This document shows positions 1 to 5,739 of a stretch of 8,610 bases of DNA, in pieces. Source of the stretch: Clostridia bacterium (lineage in GTDB: Bacteria > Bacillota > Clostridia > Oscillospirales > Acutalibacteraceae); contig JAFPBM010000116.1 of NCBI GenBank assembly GCA_017424125.1, forward strand, positions 1 to 8,610. Direction: 5' to 3'. The notes below the pieces were generated by a model. The model did no database searches. It saw only the letters and a program-made list of their open reading frames with translations, and had not been told where the DNA came from. The position numbers and the translations under genes are program-made. Position 1 is the first letter of the stretch, and each line of letters starts with the position of its first letter.

Positions 1-11
1 GGGCTTTTTTT

Positions 12-1409
12 ATGACCTATAATATAGAAAAGTATATATATGAAATCGATAGCCGCGTACAGCCTGATTTGAATTTTGATATAATCAAGCGCGATGTAAT
101 AATAGCAGAGCGTAAAGCGGCGCTATATTTTATAGACGGCTTTATGAAGGATGCAGTCTTTGAAAAATTAATGGAATTCCTTTATAAAATCACACCCGAA
201 CAGATAGCGGGAATTGATAATATGACGGAATTCTCAAAAAGTCATATGCCGTATACAGAGGCAGATGCCACAGACGATATAGAACAGATAGTAACGGCGC
301 TTTTGTCGGGACCTGCCGTGCTGTTAATCGACGGCATAGGCGATGCGTTGCTCATTGATTCTCGTACCTATCCGCTGCGAAGTATTGAAGAGCCGCAAAA
401 AGACCGCTCGGTCCGCGGCTCAAAGGACGGTTTTGTCGAGGCGCTTGTTATGAATACTGCACTAATCCGCCGCCGCATACGTGACCCGCGTCTTCGTATG
501 GAATACCATCAGGTTGGAAAAAGTTCAAAGGTGGATATCGTAATAGCCTTTATGGATGGCTTGGCAGACGAAAAAACTCTTAAAAAAATACGTGAGCGAA
601 TAAACAAAATCAAGGTTGCGGGAATATCAATGACACAACAGGCGCTCAGCGAAGCAATGGTGCCAACCAATTTTTTTAATCCCTTACCCAAAACCAAATT
701 TTCCGAAAGGCCTGACTTTGCAAGTGCCAGTATTTTAGAGGGCAGAATCGCCATAATTATGGATAATTCACCGGGTGTTATGCTGCTTCCCGTATCTTTT
801 GCCGACTTTTTTAAGGAGGTTGACGATTATTATTTCCCGCCAATTACAGGCACCTACGTTCGTATAATAAGGGTAATTTCATCACTTATGACGGTGTATT
901 TGCTGCCCTTTGTACTCCTTCTTAACAATTTTAGAGAATACGTGCCCGAATGGCTAAAATTCATCTTGACCGACGAGAAAATGGCACTACCGCTACTCGC
1001 ACAGTTTTTAATACTCGAATTTGTGGTTGATGCATTGCGATTAGCCTCTGTAAACACGCCCGATAGCCTTTCAAATTCAATAGGTATAATCGGCGGTTTG
1101 ATACTTTCAGAATTTGCGGTAAACGCGGGTTGGTTTATTCCACAAGCGATAATTTTCTCGGCGTTTGTGGCAATCGCATCCTTTTCACAACCGAGTTTTG
1201 AGATTAGTTACAGCACAAAATTTTTGCGAATAATAATGTTACTTTTAACGCAGTTTATCGGTATCTACGGTATAATAGCGGGAACGGCGCTCGGTATTAT
1301 AGTAATGCTAAACAGTAAAACCCTTTCGGGCAGAAACTATCTATATCCTGTTTTTCCGTTCAACCTTGTAGATTTCTGCAAACTTTTTGTTCGCACAAAA
1401 ATAAAATAA
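12..1409 (+). CDS. spoVAF: SpoVAF/GerA-family spore germination membrane protein
   Basis: GerA-type A subunits sit in the inner spore membrane and act in germination; SpoVAF is the member linked to the spoVA (dipicolinic acid channel) locus. The 465-aa protein has a soluble N-terminal part (about 1-270) and a hydrophobic part with about five membrane segments (about 285-305, 327-347, 355-375, 378-392, 405-432). Family hallmarks visible are RGSKDGFVE (135-143), NTALIRRRIRDP (148-159), ERPD (232-235) and EGRIAIIMDNSP (243-254). Length is close to the usual 460-500 aa. The N-terminal ALYFIDGFMKD stretch and the RTYPLRSIEEP segment favour the SpoVAF branch over a nutrient-receptor GerAA/GerKA, but this is from memory of the family. 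No B or C receptor subunit follows, which also fits SpoVAF. The frame is open to the window edge, so an earlier start cannot be excluded; GGG at 1-3 lies 8 bases before this ATG and may be the end of its ribosome binding site. No good terminator follows. Confidence 0.88.
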   Translation: MTYNIEKYIYEIDSRVQPDLNFDIIKRDVIIAERKAALYFIDGFMKDAVFEKLMEFLYKITPEQIAGIDNMTEFSKSHMPYTEADATDDIEQIVTALLSGPAVLLIDGIGDALLIDSRTYPLRSIEEPQKDRSVRGSKDGFVEALVMNTALIRRRIRDPRLRMEYHQVGKSSKVDIVIAFMDGLADEKTLKKIRERINKIKVAGISMTQQALSEAMVPTNFFNPLPKTKFSERPDFASASILEGRIAIIMDNSPGVMLLPVSFADFFKEVDDYYFPPITGTYVRIIRVISSLMTVYLLPFVLLLNNFREYVPEWLKFILTDEKMALPLLAQFLILEFVVDALRLASVNTPDSLSNSIGIIGGLILSEFAVNAGWFIPQAIIFSAFVAIASFSQPSFEISYSTKFLRIIMLLLTQFIGIYGIIAGTALGIIVMLNSKTLSGRNYLYPVFPFNLVDFCKLFVRTKIK

Positions 1410-1429
1410 AAAAATTTTGGAATTGTTAA

Positions 1430-1457
1430 TTGAAAATTCACATATATAGTGTATAAT
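1430..1457 (+). promoter_or_regulatory. Predicted sigma-A-type promoter of the HtrA-like protease gene
   Basis: TTGAAA (1430-1435) and a consensus TATAAT (1452-1457) are separated by 16 bases, with transcription expected to start near 1464, about 27 bases before the ATG at 1491. The surrounding 81-base gap is very AT-rich. A GAAAGGA ribosome binding site (1477-1483) lies 7 bases before the start codon. The promoter suggests the protease is expressed in vegetative cells independently of the germination gene upstream. Assigned by eye. Confidence 0.7.
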
Positions 1458-1490
1458 CAAAATGTAAAATCTCTTTGAAAGGAATTTTTT

Positions 1491-2756
1491 ATGGAAGAGA
1501 ACAGAAACTTTAACAATTTCGAAAACGATAATAATTTTCTTGATAGCGTAATACCAAAAACGGAGGAAAATACTACGCAAAACCCATATTCCTACTATCA
1601 ACCACAAAAACCAAAACCGCCTAAAAAACCAAAAAAATACGGCATAGGCGTGGTAGTGACAAGTGTTTTACTCGCAGTAATAATGGGCGCTGTTTCGGGT
1701 GTTGGCGCAACGCTTTTTTTAGATAGATATAATACCCCCGAAACCGCAATACAAAGCGATGACGGACAGGGAATAATCAATACCACAATAAACGTGGAAA
1801 AAGTGTCAAATTCGGCAATTGAGGCGGTTGCCGAAAAAGCCTCTCCCAGCGTTGTCGGCATAAGAACAACAATGGCGGTTAATAACTTCTTCGGCGGAAG
1901 CGAAGATTATACCGCAGGCGAGGGCAGCGGTATTATATATACGGAAGACGGATATATAATCACCAATTATCATGTTTTGGAAAACGCCATAAAAGCCTCA
2001 AGCGGAAAAATTGAAGTATTTCTTAATGAAGATAATTCAAAATCATATAGCGCCAAGGTAATCGGTTATAATATAAGTTACGATTTGGCAGTAATAAAGA
2101 TTGACGGTAAAAAATTAAAAGCCGTCGAACTCGGTGACTCGGATAAACTAAAACGCGGACAGTACGTTGCCGCAATCGGTTGCCCCGGCGGACTCGATTT
2201 TATGGGTTCTGTAAGTTACGGCATAATAAGCGGTCTTAACCGTCAGGTTAACGAGTCAACAAAAGAATCTATTTCTCTAATTCAAACCGATGCCGCCATA
2301 AATCCGGGTAACTCGGGCGGTGCACTGCTTGATATTGAGGGAAAACTAATTGGCGTAAACAGTTCAAAAATTTCCGCAACGGAATATGAGGGCATGGGTT
2401 TTGCAATCCCCATAAACACCGTTAAAGAAATCTGTAATAAGATTATAGAGAACAAAGATAAACCGCAACCGTACGTCGGAATATCCCTTAGCGAAACTTA
2501 TGACGAGCAAACCCTGAACCGTCTCGGATTTCCGTCGGGTGCAGTAGTATCCTCGGTTGCGACAGACAGTCCCGCTTATGCTGCAGGTATCCGCCGCGGC
2601 GATATTATAACCGAGTTTGCGTCACAAAAAATCTCAAACTATAACGATTTGTACGATGCAATTTCAAATTGCACACCGGGCGAAAAGGTATCGGTAAAAC
2701 TCTACCGTTCGGGCAAATATTATAAAACAGATATAAAAGTTTTATCAAACAACTAA
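1491..2756 (+). CDS. Membrane-anchored HtrA/DegP-type trypsin-like serine protease with one PDZ domain
   Basis: This is a surface quality-control protease that degrades misfolded extracytoplasmic proteins. The 421-aa protein has a cytoplasmic N-terminus rich in Asn, then Pro/Lys (about 36-50), a single membrane anchor (about 51-77), a trypsin-like domain (about 110-320) and a C-terminal PDZ domain (about 326-417). The triad is visible: His161 in TNYHVLEN, Asp198 in SYDLAVIKI and Ser275 in NPGNSGGALL. The PDZ carries the usual PAYAAGIRRGDII segment (361-373). Length and layout match Firmicute HtrA/HtrB/YyxA proteins with one PDZ. Which paralogue it is cannot be told, so no symbol is given. The ATG at 1491 is supported by GAAAGGA 7 bases upstream and a promoter at 1430-1457. 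The stop codon runs into the A-tract of the terminator hairpin at 2757-2788. No LPxTG-type sorting signal is present. Confidence 0.95.
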   Translation: MEENRNFNNFENDNNFLDSVIPKTEENTTQNPYSYYQPQKPKPPKKPKKYGIGVVVTSVLLAVIMGAVSGVGATLFLDRYNTPETAIQSDDGQGIINTTINVEKVSNSAIEAVAEKASPSVVGIRTTMAVNNFFGGSEDYTAGEGSGIIYTEDGYIITNYHVLENAIKASSGKIEVFLNEDNSKSYSAKVIGYNISYDLAVIKIDGKKLKAVELGDSDKLKRGQYVAAIGCPGGLDFMGSVSYGIISGLNRQVNESTKESISLIQTDAAINPGNSGGALLDIEGKLIGVNSSKISATEYEGMGFAIPINTVKEICNKIIENKDKPQPYVGISLSETYDEQTLNRLGFPSGAVVSSVATDSPAYAAGIRRGDIITEFASQKISNYNDLYDAISNCTPGEKVSVKLYRSGKYYKTDIKVLSNN

Positions 2757-2788
2757 AAAAATCCCACCTCGTTTGAGGTGGGATTTTT
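2757..2788. terminator. Bidirectional intrinsic terminator between convergent genes
   Basis: A perfect 14-bp inverted repeat (2757-2770 and 2775-2788) surrounds the four-base loop GTTT. The stem core is TCCCACCTC paired with GAGGTGGGA, and its outer part is A on the left and T on the right, so each strand reads as a GC-rich hairpin followed by a U-tract. It begins one base after the protease stop codon and ends one base before the stop of the convergent gene at 2790, so it can terminate both transcripts. Confidence 0.95.
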
Positions 2789-2789
2789 A

Positions 2790-3275
2790 TTAAAACCACA
2801 TAGGTAATATATAACTGATAAATGAAATAATAAGTCCTGCCGTAATGACGCCTACCAATATAATCGGTATGGCTTTTTTGAATTTAACACCCAAAACGTC
2901 GGCAACAAGTCCGCCGGTCCAAGCGCCCGTGCCTGGCAGGGGAATAGCAACGAAAAGGAAAAGACCGATGGAAATTTTTGTCTCAATCTCTTTACTCTTC
3001 TTTTCTGCACGCTCCTCAATCCAGGTAATCATCTTATAAAACGGACGGAAGCGTTTCATCCATTTGAATATTTTTCTTATAAATAGCAGTTCGAAAGGAA
3101 TGGGAAGCATATTTCCGATAACGCAAATAGGGAAGGCGATAGCCCAGTCAACGCCCAAAATTGCCGCCGCAATAAGACCGCCACGCAGTTCTAAAATTGG
3201 CATTAAAGAAATAATAAAAATAATCAGTTCGGGACGCAAAAAATCTTTTAGAAAGTTTGTAAGTTGTTCAGCCAT
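2790..3275 (-). CDS. COG2426-type small integral membrane protein (putative small multidrug export family)
   Basis: This belongs to the family named 'small multi-drug export protein' (COG2426). The name comes from distant similarity, and transport of drugs is not well established. The 161-aa protein is nearly all membrane segments (about 15-40, 46-66, 102-122, 135-157) with a basic/acidic cytoplasmic stretch at about 67-100. The two family signatures are present: PILELRGGL (26-34) and IPLPGTGAWTG (111-121). Length is typical (about 150-170 aa). It is the last gene of the - strand operon: its ribosome binding site AAGGTGA overlaps the stop of the SpoIID-containing gene and only 4 bases separate the two, so translation is probably coupled. 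The LPGTG string within the second signature lies in a membrane segment and is not a sortase signal. Confidence 0.85.
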   Translation of the reverse strand: MAEQLTNFLKDFLRPELIIFIISLMPILELRGGLIAAAILGVDWAIAFPICVIGNMLPIPFELLFIRKIFKWMKRFRPFYKMITWIEERAEKKSKEIETKISIGLFLFVAIPLPGTGAWTGGLVADVLGVKFKKAIPIILVGVITAGLIISFISYILPMWF

Positions 3276-3279
3276 AAAA

Positions 3280-3286
3280 TCACCTT
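3280..3286 (-). promoter_or_regulatory. Ribosome binding site overlapping the upstream stop codon
   Basis: On the - strand AAGGTGA contains the TGA stop of the 812-aa gene (3280-3282) and is 4 bases from the ATG of the small membrane protein. The overlap fixes the start at 3275 and implies that ribosomes finishing the upstream gene reinitiate here. Confidence 0.75.
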
Positions 3287-5718
3287 ATAGTTATATCTTT
3301 ATAGTAATATTTTAAAATTTCTTCATAGGTCTTGCCGCTTTGTGCTAATACTTCTGCACCGTATTGGCTCATACCAACGCCGTGACCGTGTCCGCGCGTC
3401 TCAAAGGTGAAGGTGTCACTCTTTGTATCGTAAATTATGCGGTATGCGGTGGAAAGCAGGGTGTTGTCTTCGCCACAGTTGTCAATTGTGAATACCGTGT
3501 CACGCAAAAATCTTGCGGGATATTCCTTGGTGTCACCGCCAAGGCGGACGGCTACGGCGTAAACGCCGTTTTCATCGTATTTAACGGTAAACCATTTTTC
3601 TTTATCAGAAATTCTGTTAAGGTCAATTCCCGATGCAGTATAAACCCAATCGCGTATATCTGCCGCCTTATAGATGCGGCGCGTGAGATAACCTTCGTAA
3701 TTTTTGTCAAAACTCGTGTTCACGGAAGAAAGGTATGGAACGTCAACCGCCCAGTAGTTGTGAGAAGATATAGTAGCACCTGCAGAACAGCGGAAATAAT
3801 AGGTATTTGCAAGTTCTTCACCGTAATAGGGCTTGAGTTCTAATACCGATTTAACGGCAACCGTCACCTTGGTAGAGGCGGTTTTAAGCGCGGCTACGGG
3901 TGCACCGTCGCTGTCTGCCCCGTGGGACAAAAGCCAACCGTAACTTGCAATAGCCTGTGCTCTGAGCGCTTCGGGGTGGAATTTTTCGCCCATCTCAGCC
4001 TCAACAATGCGGGACAAAATATCCTGTACACTGCCCGATTCTTTTTCGCCCGTGTCAGCGTTAGTAACAGTTAGTAACAATTCTTTCTTTTCTTCATCTT
4101 CCTTTTTGTTGTTAGGCTTCTTGGAAGACGTTACTTTGCTCTCGGTATCTTCTTCAGTGGGCGGGGTAAGGTCTTTCGGCTTCAAATACTGCTCAAAAGT
4201 CTTACTGTACTTGCTGTATATAACTTCGTCAAGTAACGCTAACGAGAATGGGTCAAACGTATTAACGCTTTCGTCTTTTTCCTCATCACGCACAAAACTG
4301 TCGTTTTCCGTCGCGTTTTGTGTGTCAACAAGGGCACTCTCGTTGGGGCGTACCTTGCGCGCAAACACCAACGTGTTTTTGTCGTAACCAGTAGCAACAA
4401 GGGTTATAATTTCGTCTTTTTCGTCTATGTCAACAGAGGTAAGAATTGCCGATTTGCTTACAAGCATATCAAGGTATTCTCTGAATTCTGCATCATCAAA
4501 AAATTCAGTCTGCAAGAATTTCTTATCAATTTCACCTTTGTCTGTACTGAAGACCGCAAATATTTTATATTCATCGGCAGAATAAAGGGTATCAAAACGT
4601 ATGGTGGGGGATTCGCGGTAACCCGAAAGGGTTGTAAGTTTTCGCAAATCCGAGAACATTCTGCCGTTTTTCGTATCTTTGCCGTAAAGAATAACATTTT
4701 GGTAATAAACGTTATTGTCTATAGGCTCTTTTGTGTATATTCCGCCGTAAAGATAACTGTAGTACCCGTTATATAAATGGTCTTCATAAAACTGTGGGTC
4801 ATCCTCTTTGTGTGCAACGGGATACTCGATGTTAGTGCCACCAACTTTAATATAACCAACGGTGTCGGGATTAAAACTGTATAACGCACCAAAAGATTTT
4901 TTTATGTCTTCTTTTGGGAAACTGCCGCTCTCACCATACATATTTGTATATTTGCTATAAATCTCGTCAACAAGCATCGGTTCTGCTAAGAAAATATATG
5001 CTGCAATTCCCACAAAAAGAAACAAAACAATCAAAATAGCGGTAAGTGCCTTTTTGGTGCGTTTTTTGGGTGCTTCTTCTGCAAGGAACTCTTCCTCAAG
5101 TTTAGAAAAATCGTGTTTCTTAACGGGGGGAGTAGGCGTGTCATAAGGTATTTTTTCTTTGGGCTCTTCCAAAATCACAGGTTCTTTATCCTGTGGCTTT
5201 TCGGGTTCTTTTTCAATAGTGCCTTTTTCATTCTGTTTGCGGATAAGCGCCACCATATTATTAGCGTTGTTTCCAAAATCACGTACGTATTGGTGTACAA
5301 GACTTCTCATAATATTTTTACGCAAAGCCCTGTCATCCGTCAGTATAACAATTGCCTGCGGACCGCACTCAATAACACAGCCGCCAAAATCGCCACCTGC
5401 CGAAACAAGCGGAATAGCACCTGCGGGGAGTAAAACGCGTTCCTTAACACCAAGCGAAGAAAGGTCACGCTCGTGCATAGCGTAGCCTATAGCGTTGCAG
5501 ATGTTGTATATAACCGAAAGTTCACCCTTAAGCGAACCGACTGTAAATATAATTTGACTGCGTGAAACGGCGGTGCCGAGTGCCGACAACAGTTCGCCGC
5601 TATTTTGAGGTTTAGCGGATAACAGTCGCATAGGGCAACAACCGTTAAGATTAAATTCAAGTTCAAAATCCGAATCAGCCTTGTAATAAATAATGTCAGC
5701 CTTTATCGGTGTAGCCAT
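3280..5718 (-). CDS. Multidomain envelope protein: degenerate MoCF-like domain, membrane segment, inactive sortase-B-like domain, SpoIID domain
   Basis: The 812-aa protein has an unusual layout. Residues about 8-148 align by eye to the MoCF domain of the neighbouring CinA fusion (for example NSGELLSALGTAVSRS against NAERIKSTLSEALTRS), but the GGLGPTxDD and LPGPP motifs are gone. A charged Pro/Glu/Lys linker follows, then one membrane segment (about 223-246). Residues about 270-460 resemble a class B sortase: NVILYGKDTKNGRMF (341-355) and IITLVATGYDK...VFARKVR (437-457) sit where catalytic motifs belong, yet His is Lys347, Cys is Thr443 and Arg is Asn448. A low-complexity linker (about 462-545) leads to a SpoIID/LytB domain (about 546-812) with the AEM glutamate (Glu575) and GHGHGVGMSQYGA (776-788). 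SpoIID cleaves peptidoglycan glycan strands during engulfment. Topology should be N-inside with sortase-like and SpoIID parts outside. Ribosome binding site AAGAGAGG (5730-5737) lies 11 bases upstream; a nearer ATG at 5729-5727 is out of frame and soon stops. SpoIID assignment is firm; the MoCF-like assignment is my alignment. Confidence 0.9.
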   Translation of the reverse strand: MATPIKADIIYYKADSDFELEFNLNGCCPMRLLSAKPQNSGELLSALGTAVSRSQIIFTVGSLKGELSVIYNICNAIGYAMHERDLSSLGVKERVLLPAGAIPLVSAGGDFGGCVIECGPQAIVILTDDRALRKNIMRSLVHQYVRDFGNNANNMVALIRKQNEKGTIEKEPEKPQDKEPVILEEPKEKIPYDTPTPPVKKHDFSKLEEEFLAEEAPKKRTKKALTAILIVLFLFVGIAAYIFLAEPMLVDEIYSKYTNMYGESGSFPKEDIKKSFGALYSFNPDTVGYIKVGGTNIEYPVAHKEDDPQFYEDHLYNGYYSYLYGGIYTKEPIDNNVYYQNVILYGKDTKNGRMFSDLRKLTTLSGYRESPTIRFDTLYSADEYKIFAVFSTDKGEIDKKFLQTEFFDDAEFREYLDMLVSKSAILTSVDIDEKDEIITLVATGYDKNTLVFARKVRPNESALVDTQNATENDSFVRDEEKDESVNTFDPFSLALLDEVIYSKYSKTFEQYLKPKDLTPPTEEDTESKVTSSKKPNNKKEDEEKKELLLTVTNADTGEKESGSVQDILSRIVEAEMGEKFHPEALRAQAIASYGWLLSHGADSDGAPVAALKTASTKVTVAVKSVLELKPYYGEELANTYYFRCSAGATISSHNYWAVDVPYLSSVNTSFDKNYEGYLTRRIYKAADIRDWVYTASGIDLNRISDKEKWFTVKYDENGVYAVAVRLGGDTKEYPARFLRDTVFTIDNCGEDNTLLSTAYRIIYDTKSDTFTFETRGHGHGVGMSQYGAEVLAQSGKTYEEILKYYYKDITIR

Positions 5719-5739
5719 ATAAACTGCATCCTCTCTTTG

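Noticed and set aside
1410..1440. AT-rich inverted repeat AATTTT/AAAATT after the SpoVAF gene as a terminator
   Set aside because: It has no GC-rich stem or following T-tract, and it overlaps the predicted -35 region of the protease promoter.
2925..2939. LPGTG string in the small membrane protein, a literal match to the LPxTG sortase signal
   Set aside because: It lies inside the conserved IPLPGTGAWTG signature of the COG2426 family, within a mid-protein membrane segment and not before a C-terminal hydrophobic/basic tail.
3554..3569. Inverted repeat ACGGCGT/ACGCCGT followed by a few T on the + strand, terminator-like
   Set aside because: It is inside the SpoIID coding sequence, has a 2-base loop and a very short T-run, and no + strand gene lies before it.
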